The position numbers and the translations under genes were made by a program. A stretch of 64,000 nt of DNA from Prorocentrum cordatum (taxonomy: Eukaryota > Sar > Dinophyceae > Prorocentrales > Prorocentraceae): NCBI GenBank assembly GCA_963575745.1, contig CAUYUJ010016487.1, positions 100,379 to 164,378 on the forward strand, in the 5' to 3' direction. Below, in pieces: positions 11,340 to 21,925 of this stretch; the stretch's first letter is position 1, and each line of letters begins with the position of its first letter. Below the pieces are notes generated by a model. The model ran no database searches, had not been told where the DNA came from, and saw nothing but the letters and a program-made list of their open reading frames with translations.

Positions 11340-11720
11340 AAGGCGAAGACCGACGACCGACGACCGACGACGACGACGACGACAACGACGACGACGATGA
11401 CGACCGACGACGACGACGACGACAACGACGACTGCCGACGACGACGACGTCGGACGACGACGACGACGACGTCGGACGACGACGACGACGACAGCGACGA
11501 CGACGACGACGGACGACGGACGACGACGACCACCACGACGACCGACGACAACGACCGACAACCGACAAGCGACGAACGCAACAGGACGGCACCCGAGGAC
11601 GACGGCCGACGACGACGACGTCGACGAACGACCGACGACTCTGACCAGAGCAACGACGAGCGAACGACTGCGACCGACGACCACGACGACGATCACCAAA
11701 CGACGACTGAGACCGCTCGG
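11340..11720. repeat. (GAC)n/(CGA)n microsatellite
   Basis: About 380 bp of interrupted GAC/CGA triplets. Frames give poly-Asp/Thr/Arg or, on minus, poly-Val/Ser/Arg. It lies between the two copies of the 160-bp repeat. Confidence 0.9.
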
Positions 11721-11830
11721 TCGCCGTTCTCCTGATCGTCTGTCGGTCATAACCGTCGGCCGTAGTCGACGTCGCCAGTCGACGTCCTTTGTCGTTCGGG
11801 GGATAACGTTAGGGGGGGACTGGCTTAAGG

Positions 11831-11990
11831 GAAGAACACCGAGCTGGAATCGATGATCCATCGCCGACGGATCGGCGACGGGGCCCCGATAGCGAGTCCG
11901 CCGGTTCCTGGACGGGGTGGGCTATCGTGCCCCCGTCGGCGATCAGTGTGCGATTGGGGGCGATGCGTCCCCCACTGAGCTCATCCCCCC
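11831..11990. repeat. Second copy of the 160-bp core
   Basis: Parallel copy of 10802-10961. Shared blocks include GGGCTATCGTGCCCC, GTCGGCGATCAGTGTGCGAT and GATGCGTCC. Sequence divergence is moderate. Confidence 0.8.
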
Positions 11991-13309
11991 TGGCCAGAAG
12001 TTGATCCTCAGAGACGAGGGTCGGACGAAAGAGGGGGGTGGCCAAGGGGGATTAACCACTTAACTCATGTAGCAGATTTTCGGGCGCCTCACGGCGCCGG
12101 AAGCGCCAACTCCAGGGAGACGTAAAACTCGGGTTCGGGGGACTCGGGTTGGCCTGACGGGGCCGTCAAGAACATGACGAGCCCAAACCGAAATTTGGCG
12201 CGAGCCCCCACTGCAAGCATCCCACGAAAACTGGACAGTCAAGATTCAGGATGGGCCCGTTGAAAAGCATCGGCAAACTCGAAATCTGGCGACCTCGAGT
12301 CTTAAGTGTCCCCGACTACGTGTCGAAGAAAGCAACTGGCGGCGGGGCCGAGACGGGCTGTATGCGGCTGATTTCGTACCCTCCCTTTGCTGACTCCCCC
12401 TTCCTGTCCGACCCGAGACTTGCGTCCGTTGTCGGTCGCCGCCGCCGGTGAGGGAAGCAGGCGGGTACCGACTCCGCTGCTCCCTGGACCTTTAACTACA
12501 CGGGGCGGGTCCAGCCGTGGCGACGAGGGCAGCGGCAACTGCATCTTCTCCTCTTCCGAGTGGGTCGTCGTCCTTTCTCGGTCGCCGTTGCCGAGAGAAC
12601 AGCGGCGGTCCGACTAGATTTTTGTTCACTGCGGTTTCGGGTCAATGCTGGAGCTCAGTTTCTCTCTCAGGGCTGCTCTGGCGTGTGCGTGCGTTGCAAT
12701 GGCCGGGGGGCCCTGCGGGGCCGCGGCGAAGGCCACTCCATTCATCAAGGGTCACACTTTCGCGTAGCTGACTCCGAAACAGCGACTGGCGGCGGCGGCG
12801 AGCCCGCCGGGACCTCCGCGATCTGCAGCGCCCTGGCGCGGAGCAGCTGCCCCGCAGTCGAGCCGTCGGCCGGGGGTACCTGCGGGGAACCCGGCCGCCC
12901 ACCGAAATCTAGAGGCCTCCCAAGGTGGGGGTCCGAGTAGCACTCCCAAGGCAACCCCAAGAGAGTCAAATCAATGATTTTACTTCAAGTCTTGAATGTT
13001 TTCCGTCGTCGCCGTCGTTCCGTCGTCGTCGTCGTCCCCTTTCAGAGCCGGCGGCACCAACCGTCAGGCCTTTGCAATCTAGAGTCCCCCCAAACGGGGT
13101 CCGAGCTGATGGGGTCGGAGGATCGCGCCGCATCGCCGATGCACCGCCGATGCATCGGAGGCACATCGCCTATTCAACGGCTCTGTCGGCGGTATCGGCG
13201 ACACCAGCGCGGCGAGAAAATGGGGGCCCACATCGAGCCGCATCGCCGATGCATCGGCGGTGCGGCGCGACTCCCCGACCCCATCTACTCGGACACAATT
13301 TGGACACAG
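11991..13309. other. Gap with dispersed repeats, no gene recognised
   Basis: 12339-12386 carries GGCGGCGGGGCCGAGAC...GATTTCGTACC, a dispersed repeat found also at 25489 and 30178. 13120-13275 is rich in GCATCGCCGATGCATCGG palindromic motifs, a family that recurs near 25615-25720. No conserved coding motif seen. Confidence 0.55.
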
Positions 13310-13535
13310 GGCTGATCTCGGACCCAACTGAACTCGGATCCAGCTGAACAGAGACCCGGGCTGAACTCGGACCCAACGAAACTCGGACCCAAGCTGATTT
13401 CTGACCCAGAACTCGGACCCCGGAAACACGGACCCCATTGAACTCGGACCCGGCCGAACGCGGACCCAGCTGATCTCGGACCCAGCTGAACTCGGACCCA
13501 GCTGAACTCGGACCCAAGTGAACTCAGACCGAGGC
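13310..13535. repeat. Short tandem repeat, GAACTCGGACCCAGCT
   Basis: About 13 imperfect units of 15-18 bp based on GAACTCGGACCCAGCT. Frames through it give repeating Gly/Ser/Glu/Phe peptides without meaning. Confidence 0.85.
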
Positions 13536-14830
13536 GGAGCTTACAGAAGCTGGCTCGAAGCGGAGGTGACGCCACTCGAGACTTCTGAGCGTCGCCTCTG
13601 CGACAGTCTACAACCATCGTGCTACCATATGAGGAACGCTAGATACGGAACGAGGCTCTTTTTTGGGCACAGCAGCGTCTGGGTGTACGAGGAGCGCTAC
13701 AGTCTGGGGCGTGCCAAGAGGGGGTTCGCAACGAATGGTCCGAGGCGCGTGCGCAGACGAGGGGGGAACCAAGAGACGTATTGAAACAAGGAGGGGGGGG
13801 GCCGTGAAACAAGGGGAGATTCCCTGGCCCCGGCCGCGACATCAAGCCCCCATTTCGTCCTCAACCCCCTCTTGGACACCCCTGATGGAGTAGCCGCCGT
13901 GGAAGGACCTGAGGCAGCAGCGAACCCCGCCCGAACCCGCTGTCTCGGCTGTGCTCTCGCATGGAGCCGCCCTCGGCCTCCGTGCCCGACTCGGGCACCG
14001 TCCGCACTGCACCCGCTCGGGCCGCTGTGGGAAGCGGACGTCGCACACCAAGCGGATCGCAACGTCGATCGTCTGCGCCCCGCGCCTCGAAGGGCCCACC
14101 CTGCGGGGCCTCCATCGGCTTCCCGAGCGGCCCGACGGCCCACCTTGGGGAGGACGGTCCGCTACATCAATACAACCGTAGACATCAATCAAACAGCCCC
14201 AACCACCCTACAACATCTCCCACAACAGCCAAGACCACCGCAGCGAACGCCGTGACACCCTTGAAAGAACTGCCAACACAAAAAAGGGGTCGGCGGATAT
14301 GGCGTCAGCCTGTGATTTTTATAACCGGAATGGACAGGCCACGCCTTCTGGATCGGGACCCGACCCCACTCATGACGTCCACGATGTGCGATGCTCGGAA
14401 AAGGATCCATTGAATCACCGGCAGCTTTTCCGCCGAGCCCAAATCCGCTCAAAGTCGGTCCCAAGACGGCGCAGCGTGCCCCGATCTTCAAGGCGGATCC
14501 AAGCCTGGCGACGAGGAGCTTCCGGTAGGCCCGAAAAGATCAGCAAACTCCAGGGGAGGCTCGCCCTCCTCCGAAATCGTGCGATTCGGCCGGATCACGC
14601 CATCCATCTGGCGCGAAGCCCATCGCGACACCGAATCTGGTCTGTCTCCGACCAAACCTCACCTGCCAAACGAGCGCGCGAGCAGCGCAGGGGGCGGCTC
14701 AGTCAGCGACGCCTGGAGCATGGCTCCGTGCAGCGATCGTGATACCATGAGGAACGCTGAATTATCCCATCCGTCCTCATCCTCTTGTGCAACATCACTA
14801 TCTCGATGTCTTTTGATGCCCCCTTACGCA
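13536..14830. other. Gap, no recognised gene
   Basis: Open frames on both strands lack recognisable motifs. Two copies of a short motif (ACCAT-GAGGAACGCT) lie at 13624 and 14745; a third is at 37985. Confidence 0.45.
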
Positions 14831-14989
14831 CAGGGACGGCGGCACTGGCCGCAAGGCCTTCGCAATGACGAACGGAAGGGCTTCAACGGCCACGACAAGC
14901 CGCGGCCACGAACCCTCAGCAACGGCCTGGACATCAGAGTCCCTACTGAGCCCAGCGCGATCCTTATTTCAGCGTCTTGACATTGTCGA

Positions 14990-17690
14990 AATGGGCAACG
15001 TCCGCGGCGACACCGACAGCGATCCCTGCTCGAGTCCGCCACCGTGCCCTGGCGCACGAGCTGGAATGTCCCCAGGTGGAGGGTGAAAAAGGCGCGCTGG
15101 AATGTAATTAGCCCGTGGCCTTGTCTGTCGGCGTGCCAGCAGCGCGTAGCCCGTAATTGAATCAACGCGGAGACCGGCGGCGGCTGCCGCCAGCGAAGCG
15201 CCAGGCCCGGGCGTCGGGTCAGCCGCGGCGGTGGGGGGGAGGCGCGAGGGAGGGGAGGGAAGGGAGGGGCCGCCAAGCCGCCACCCTCCGCCGACGCCGC
15301 CGCCGCCGCTGGCCCCGCAGCAGACCCGGCAGCGCCGTCCTCGGGGGGGCGGCTGGGGGCGCCCCGCTCGGAGGGCCCGCGGGCCCCCCAGTACGCTAGC
15401 CTGACGTCTGCCTCGATGATGGCCAACGCCAGCCTGCAGGCGGCCACCTGAAGGCAGGCCCGGGCCGCAGGGTGAAGGCTGGCAGCCTGCGTGATCCACC
15501 CTGTCTTGGAGGTGACCCGAGGGGCCTCGGCCCACCAGCATGGGTGCAGGCGGAACTCGCGCTCGAGATCCTGGCGGGCCGCCGCGAACCCAGGGCAATT
15601 GGCGAAAAGATGCCTGGTGGAGCACCGGGCGGCCAGGCACCACGAGCAGCGGGCGCGTGTCTCGCCAGCCGGGGACCGCCGGCGGGTCGGGGCCCACGTG
15701 CCTCCGCAACGCCAGATCCGAAGCCACAATCGCTGCTTGGGGGCCAGAAAGCAAGCCCAGTGAATCCACGCAGGAACGCTTTGAGTCTGCACGCGAACGT
15801 CGCTCAACCCTTTTTCGTCCTGGCGCCGCGCGGCACCGACCCGCTCCACAAGGCACGTGGCCCGAGCGCAGACGCGGAGAACGTGCTGCCCAATGTCCGA
15901 AGACCCGTCGAAAGCCCCCGGGACAGGAGAGAACCAGGCAGCCTTGCAGCGGCCGCATCCGCGCGGAGCGGCCGCAGCCGCGCGGGGCCCAGGCCAGGGC
16001 CAGGGGCCAGCCAGACGCCAGGCGGAACAAGACCATGAGAAAACCCGACCGGGCGAAGCCCGAGGTGGACCCGGGTCGCGAGAGCGAGCATGGCATGGCC
16101 AAGGGAGGACGCCCAGAGGCGGCCTTGCGGGCCCTCGTCGCCGGGGCGCAGATAGGACGCGCGCGGATGTTTGTAGCCCGGACTCTGCGATCGCACCATG
16201 GTGCGCCAACTGGCCCGCGTCCGAATGATGGCATTTTTCACTGAGCGGGAAAAACGCGCGGCAGCCAGGGGTGCCTGGACGAAAGGAACGGCCCACAGAA
16301 ATTGGTTCAAGACCCAGAGAACCGCCTGCCCCAGGGCTCCCCACCCCCCGGGAAGAAGACGGACCCGACCCAGGGCGTCCACCAGGGGGCTCCAGCCACC
16401 GCGCGCCGCTTGGAGGCGGATCGAACTCTGGGGCAATCCGACGGCGGGCGCGGCCGTGACTCCGAGATGCTCGGCGGCTCCGGCCCCCGCCCAAATCTGA
16501 CGTTTTTGCGAATTCTCTTCAAGACGCAACGCAGAATCGAACCTCCGGGTGACTTCAAGAGCCGCGTCCAACTGGGCTAACGGGGAAACCTTGGCCGACC
16601 GATCGTCGACGTAAGCCCAGTTCTGCGCCTGGGTCCTCGAGACCAAAACGTGCCGCGGGGTCAGGGCCAGAGACAAACTCGGCAGGAGAGCGGATCCCCG
16701 GCTGGCAGCCACACCTCGTCCCGGGCCAATGGGACCAGCCAGGCCCAAACACGCCGCCAAACAATATCGGGGAACCTTCCACGACGCAGCGAGCGAGCGA
16801 ATGACAGGGGCCGGAGCTCCCAAGTGCTCTAAGACGCGCTCACAGACCCAATGGGGGATCCGATCGAAAGCGTGTCTAATATCAAACTCAGCGCCGACGG
16901 TGTTATCGTGGGGAAGAGCCACGCCAAGGATGACCCCAACTTCTCCGTACTGGTCCCCGGAAGGGACGACATGAGAAGGCTGTGCCAGGTCCTGAGAAGA
17001 ATCGAACCGACGCATATGGGGCGACTCCCCGCGCCCGGGACACGGGAATTGTAGACCACCCTGTCGAAGGCGACGGCGGTCCAGGGCGGGGGGGAGGCCC
17101 CCGGGTGGCCCTCGTCCGGGCGCGGCGCGCGGCCGTCCGCGGCGGCGACGAAAATGGCCGCCACGCCGTTGATAACCTCAGGGAGATGGGTGGCGAGAGC
17201 GCGAAGCTCCGAAGCCTCCCACCCGTCGAACCCGCAGCCCTGCGAGTTCTGCCGTCCGCCAAATGGCCTCGGAAAGCTTCCGGCGAAGGCGGGGCCCATG
17301 GCCGCTCGGGGACTGGCGGGGTGCCGGCCCCAGCCGCGAGGGCCGACCAAGCCTCGGCCAAGGCGCCGCCCCCACCAGCGCGGGCGTCGTCCTGGCGGGC
17401 GGGGGCGTCAGCAGCAGCAGCAGCAGCAATAGTAGCGGCAGCGCGGCGATCCCCATCGCTGTGCGGGGCCCAAACGGGCGCCCAATCAGCACGCATGTCC
17501 TCGGAACCGAAAAGTGGCGGGGGGGCCGTCGGAAGGACCATCGCGGCGGCCGCCCTGGCCGCGCCAGGGCCCCACTGAAAGAATCGAGCTCGCCAAAGAT
17601 GCAGACGCGTTTTCTGAGCCACCGTTTCCTCCGCCCCAATGACGCGGCAAAGCGCGTCGGCTCTGGCACCCAACGAGGGGGCGCGCATCT
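14990..17690 (-). pseudogene. Decayed non-LTR reverse transcriptase
   Basis: The minus strand encodes RT fragments in shifting frames. Near 17300-17200 is a GFDGWEASELRAL segment, like the conserved region just before the RT fingers. At 16880-16850 is motif A (AEFDIRHAFDRIP). Motif C, YVDD, lies at 16603-16614. A C-terminal zinc-binding motif of the zf-RVT type (CSWCLAARCSTRHLFANCP) follows near 15650-15590. Motif B looks degenerate, and at least two frame changes break the product. This is the order of a non-LTR RT of the LINE class. The N-terminal endonuclease is not recognisable and may be lost. The 3' boundary is unclear; frames stay open to about 14830. Confidence 0.75.
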
Positions 17691-17825
17691 GTTGAACTTA
17701 AGGGAATAAAAAGGAAATCTCTGAAATTCAATGTTTTTTCTACAAGTTCCTCGGTCTTGGAGCGCTGGAGTCCTGAAAACGCGAGAAGGCGGAACAAGTC
17801 TATAAAATTATCCTGGCGAAAGACC

Positions 17826-17910
17826 CAACCATGTGCAGTTGTGAGTGCCGCAGTTGTGAGTACCTTAATTCGGTGGCGCCCCCTATGGGGCCACGAACCG
17901 CATGAGGGGT
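17826..17910. repeat. Solo copy of the satellite leader
   Basis: GACCCAACCAT-TGCAGTTGTGA and the following CCCTATGGGGCCACGAA match the entry of the 77-bp array at 8785-8880. Here the array itself is absent. Confidence 0.75.
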
Positions 17911-18597
17911 ATGCCGAAATATGGCGGGGTACACAACGCAAAGGAATACGATTGGTCAGATTACGAAAGAATGAACGCGGGTGAGCCAGAGCGCGAGAGA
18001 GTCTGAGTGTGAATGGGTCTGCGTGGGAATGAGTATATTAGCATGAATGCGATCTTGGCTACGCCTAGTGTAAATGTATATGAATGTGAATGGCTCGAGC
18101 ATGCCTGTCAGAACACCCGTGACACTGGGCGTGGCCGCCGCGGGCAGCTTCCGCGGGAACCCCGACGGCAGCGCCCGCGCGCCGCGACGCCCATGTCGGC
18201 ACGCCCCTCACGGGGATCGCACCCGCTTCCGCCCCTTTTTGTCTCCCCTCTTTGCCTGCGCGCTCCAAAAATCCAAAGCTGCGGGCGCAGAGCAGCGCGG
18301 AGCCCCCGCGACGCGCGCAGGTCGCCGCGGAGGGGCCCCAGCGACGCGCGCAGGTCGTCCGCTGCGCGGAGCGCAGAGAGCTAGCCGGCCGGCTGATTGC
18401 GGGCAAGGCTCCGGCCGCTGGGCAGAGCGACGACGGGCGAGCGAGGCGCTGAGCAGAGCGCCGCGCGGAATCCCCGCGACGCGCGCTGGTCGCCCCGAGA
18501 GGGTCCCAGCGACGCGCGCGGGTCGCCCGCGGCGCGAGGCCGAGCAATTATGCGGGCAGTCGAGAGAAGGCGCGGCTCGGGGGGGGCGCTCCTCAGG
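17911..18597. other. Gap with short GCGACGCGCGCAGGTCG repeats
   Basis: From about 18295 to 18535 the motif GCGACGCGCGCAGGTCG or close variants occurs at least four times. This is the 3' flank of the helicase fragment. No gene recognised. Confidence 0.55.
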
Positions 18598-19101
18598 TCA
18601 GGCCTCGCGGATAAACTCGGTGAAGCCGAGCTCCCTGGCGAGGGCCGTCGCCTCCCTCCTGCACCGCTTCGTGCGCGCTGCAAACTGCTCCAGCTGCTTT
18701 CGCAGGCCCTCCGGCAGTCCTGCCAGGAAGAACTCGATGCGCGGCGCCCGCGTGAGCAGGAGGTCCTCGTGGCGCGTGGCGCGCGAGAGCAGCACATAGA
18801 GCTCCAGCCACCAGTCGTCATCCTCCTTCTTGCCGTTCCCGACCTCGTGGCGGCCGCAGTCCAGGATCACGCCTGGGCGACTCGGCCGAGGGAGCAGTGC
18901 GCCGGGCAGCCGACGGCCCAGGGCGAGAGTCCACAGGACCGAGGTCTGGCCGCGGACTGCTCGCGCCCCGGAGGTCTGGCTGTCCCCGGAGCGCCGTTCC
19001 CCCGCCCCGTCGCCTTCGCGCATGGTGCGCCCCTGGCACGCCACCGTGGTGATGACCCTGCCGTGCGAGAACGGGAAGCCCGTCCGCGAGGACGGGAATG
19101 A
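18598..19101 (-). CDS. SF1 helicase, C-terminal fragment (motifs V and VI)
   Basis: The product is the end of a superfamily 1 DNA/RNA helicase, of the PIF1/RecD-like or Hel1 type. Two helicase signatures are present in the right order: motif V-like HGRVITTVACQGRTM, with the QGxT core, and motif VI-like ELYVLLSRATRHEDLLL, with the LSRATR arginine finger. A leucine-rich tail follows, ending with TGA at 18598. Motifs I-IV with the ATP-binding loop are absent. Immediately upstream (from about 19105) the frame enters the 89-bp satellite, so the gene is either cut by the array or its earlier exons lie beyond it. Similar helicases are common in dinoflagellate genomes. The intact motifs and stop suggest recent or present selection. 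Confidence 0.6.
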   Translation of the reverse strand, partial: SFPSSRTGFPFSHGRVITTVACQGRTMREGDGAGERRSGDSQTSGARAVRGQTSVLWTLALGRRLPGALLPRPSRPGVILDCGRHEVGNGKKEDDDWWLELYVLLSRATRHEDLLLTRAPRIEFFLAGLPEGLRKQLEQFAARTKRCRREATALARELGFTEFIREA

Positions 19102-19104
19102 CCT

Positions 19105-19800
19105 CGACACTTGGACCTGAGATGGAGCTCCCTGTGGGGCCACGAAACGTGTGAAGGGGTGCCATGCGAACTGCACCACTGGGACCTTAGGTGCAGCTCC
19201 CTGAGGGGCCACGAAACGTGTGAGGGGTGTGCCAAAAAGGGGCGGTGGCGCCATGCGAGCTGCGCCACTTGGACCTCAGGTGGAGCTCCCTGAGGGGCCA
19301 CGAAATCTGTGAGGGGTGTGCCAAAATGGGGCGGTGGCGCCATGCGAGCTGCGCCACTTGGACCGTAAATGGAGCTCCCTATGGGGCCACGAAACGTGTG
19401 AGGGGTGTGCCAAAAAGGGACGGTGGCGCCATGCGAGCTGCGCCACGTGGACCTTAGGTGGAGCTCCCTATGGGGCCACGAAACGTGTGAGGGGTGTGCC
19501 AAAAGGAGCTCCCTGAGGGGCCACGAAATCTGTGAGGGGTGTGCCAAAATGGGGCGGTGGCGCCATGCGAGCTGCGCCACTTGGACCTCAGGTGGAGCTC
19601 CCTGAGGGGCCACGAAATCTGTGAGGGGTGTGCCAAAATGGGGCGGTGGCGCCATGCGAGCTGCGCCACTTGGACCGTAAATGGAGCTCCCTATGGGGCC
19701 ACGAAACGTGTGAGGGGTGTGCCAAAATGGGCGTGCGGGACGCATGCGGGCACACCCACTGGGACCTTCGGTGGAGCTCCGTATGGGGCCACGAAACGTG
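19105..19800. repeat. 89-bp satellite array, about 8 copies
   Basis: GCCATGCGAGCTGCGCCAC recurs at 19250, 19339 and 19428, and again at 19562 and 19651, so the unit is 89 bp; a shortened unit lies near 19500. The core GGTGGAGCTCC-x-GGGGCCACGAAACG is shared with the 77-bp satellite, but the spacer (GTGTGAGGGGTGTGCCAAAA) is different. 89 is not a multiple of three, so it is not coding. Confidence 0.95.
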
Positions 19801-19965
19801 CGATGATGGCGACGAGGACAACGATGATGGTGATGACGACGATGATGGTGATGATGACGATGATGGTTATGATGGCGGCCATGATGTTGATGCTGATGAC
19901 GATGATGATGATAATGATGATGATAATGATGATGATGACGATGATGATGATGACGATGAGGATGA
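19801..19965. repeat. (GAT)n microsatellite
   Basis: Imperfect GAT/GAC triplets on the plus strand, directly after the 89-bp array. Confidence 0.95.
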
Positions 19966-20002
19966 TAGGAGGGGAGAGGAGGCGGAGGAGGAGAGGAGGA
20001 GG

Positions 20003-20400
20003 AAGGAGACGCGGGGCACCGTCTCTTCAAAACGAGGACCAACACCACAGGATGGTTGGGAAAAAATTGAAAGTCAACGATTTTACCCGCTTCAGGCTCT
20101 CTCGGGACGGCTCTCGAAGCTCTTGGGCTGTTTGGGGGGCCTCGTCGGAGAATTTTTGGGGGGCCTCTCAAGGGTCTGGGGGTTCCCGGAGTCCTCTCGG
20201 AGGTCTCTGGCAGCCTCTTGCTCCCGCTCTCGGGCTCATCTTGGGCCTGTTCTGGGGTGGTCTGGAGCTGTCCTGGGCGCCTCTTCGGCAGTCTTGGGGC
20301 TGTCTTGGCTCGTCTTGGGGCCGTCTTGGGGGCCTCTTGGGCGGTCTCGGGGCGGTCTTGGGGGCCTCTTCGGCCGTCTCGGAGTGTTGGAAGCATGAAA
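20003..20400. repeat. Satellite tail followed by GTCTTGGGG-type short repeats
   Basis: 20003-20060 matches 10022-10080. After it come AAAAAATTGAAAGTCAACGA and many short units such as GTCTTGGGGGCCTCTTCGG. A related block occurs at 23280-23510, so the whole segment is a dispersed repeat. On minus it reads as a Pro/Arg/Lys-rich pseudo-peptide. Confidence 0.75.
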
Positions 20401-20544
20401 TGGTGAGAAAGCCAAAAACCATGAACAATTACTCCGACGGAAGGACCCCACACGATAATCTGTTTAGCTTTCCCTTATCCCTTTCCTCCCGGCCATGGCA
20501 AACACCCTCGTATCGCCTTCTCCTCTGCCATTTTTTCCTCTTCT

Positions 20545-20937
20545 TCTATTTCCCCCCCCTCCTCCTCCTCCTCCTCCTCCTCCTCCTCCTCCTCCTTTTC
20601 CACCTCCTCCTCATCGTCGCCCTCCCCATACCCCTTCCGTCCTCATCATCCTCCTGCCTCTTTTCCACGCGCACGTCCCTTTCCCCCCTTCCTCCTCCGC
20701 CTCCTCCTCCTCCTCCTCCTCCTCCTCCTCCTCCTCTTTCCTCCTCCTCCTCCTCCGACCCCTCCTCACGACTCGGTCTGGCGCTGGCCCCCTCCCCCTC
20801 CTCCCCCTCCTGCTGCTCCTCGCCTCCTCCTCCTCCTCCTCCTCCTCCTCCTCCTCCTCCTCCTCCTCCTCCTGCTCCTCCTGCTCCTCCTCCCCTCCTC
20901 CTCCTCCTCCTCCTCCTCCTCCTCCTCCTCCTCCAGG
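20545..20937. repeat. (TCC)n microsatellite
   Basis: Nearly 400 bp of TCC triplets with brief interruptions. All frames across it are low complexity. Confidence 0.95.
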
Positions 20938-21292
20938 ACCCCCGGGCACGTGCATCTATGAAAAACTCTCTCAAATGCTAATTGTTTCATAATGAAAATA
21001 GGGCGTTGCGTCGTTTTCGTTCTCGAGGGGCCGTTTTCGTGACGCATGCCAAAGAAAAACGTACATTGCGTTCCATCCCCCTATGGGGAAATTGCAAAAT
21101 GTGCTGCTCGTCATCCGCAATCATCGATTTCAAAGCGTTTCGTGAGGGTTTTCCATCGAGCGCCCGCGCCAGGCTCAGCTCCGTTTCCGGCCAACGCGAT
21201 TCCTCCCCCGACGCCCGAGAAAAAAATGCGTTAGTGACCCCTTAGTCCATTGAAACATCGGTGTTAGGAAAAGGGGGGGTCAGAAAAAAACT
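20938..21292. other. Gap, nothing recognised
   Basis: Mixed-composition DNA, less GC-rich than its surroundings, with no repeat or conserved ORF that I can identify. Confidence 0.5.
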
Positions 21293-21775
21293 GGAGAGGG
21301 GACCTTTTCAAGTTCCCTCTCCAGTTGGAACGCGCGGGAAAGTGAACCTTTGCAAGTTCCCTTTCCCGCTGCTGGAGAGGGAACCTTTTCAAGTTCCCTC
21401 TCCAGTTGGAACGCGCGGGGAAGTGAACCTTTGCAAGTTCCCTTTCCCGCTGCTGGAGAGTGAACCTTTGCGAGTTCCCTCTCCAAGGGAAAGTGAACCT
21501 TTTCAAGTTCCCTTTCCCGCGGATGAAGGGTGAACCTTTTCAAGTTCCCCCTTCACTCCGACGACAAGGGGGGACAGGGAACCTTTGCAAGTTCCCTCTC
21601 CCGCAGCTAGAGACGTCGAACCTTTTCAAGTTCCCTCTCCAGCCCAATCCTGCCACGAATGGGAAAGTGAACCTTTTCAAGTTCCCTCTCCCGCAGCTAG
21701 AGAGTGAACCTTTTCAAGTTCCCTCCCCAGCCCAAACGAACGCGGGGGAGTGAACCTTTTCAAGTTCCCTCTCCC
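21293..21775. repeat. Hairpin repeat array, GGAACCTTTTCAAGTTCC
   Basis: Around eleven copies of GAACCTTT(T/G)-CAAGTTCCC stand 35-65 bp apart. The repeat is an inverted repeat: GGGAAC and GTTCCC pair around an 8-nt loop. In several copies the arms extend to GAGAGGGAAC/GTTCCCTCTC. Spacers vary, so the hairpin is the conserved part. Confidence 0.85.
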
Positions 21776-21925
21776 GCCGACGACGACAAGGTTGGCCAGC
21801 AATTGGACGTGGGCAAGTCGAAAGAGAATATTCAGGCCGCAGGAGCGAGTTCCCCTTCGATCCTCCAAGTGACGACAAGAGACGGTCCTCAGACGGGACT
21901 ACCCGCACCGCCCACAGACAAAGTT

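Noticed and set aside
13842-14255. Overlapping frames of 115-150 codons on both strands as a gene
   Set aside because: No recognisable domain, and the strands give equally long frames, as expected of GC-rich DNA.
18867-20453. 528-codon minus frame across the helicase and the 89-bp array
   Set aside because: It lies in a different frame from the helicase motifs and mostly reads satellite and microsatellite DNA.
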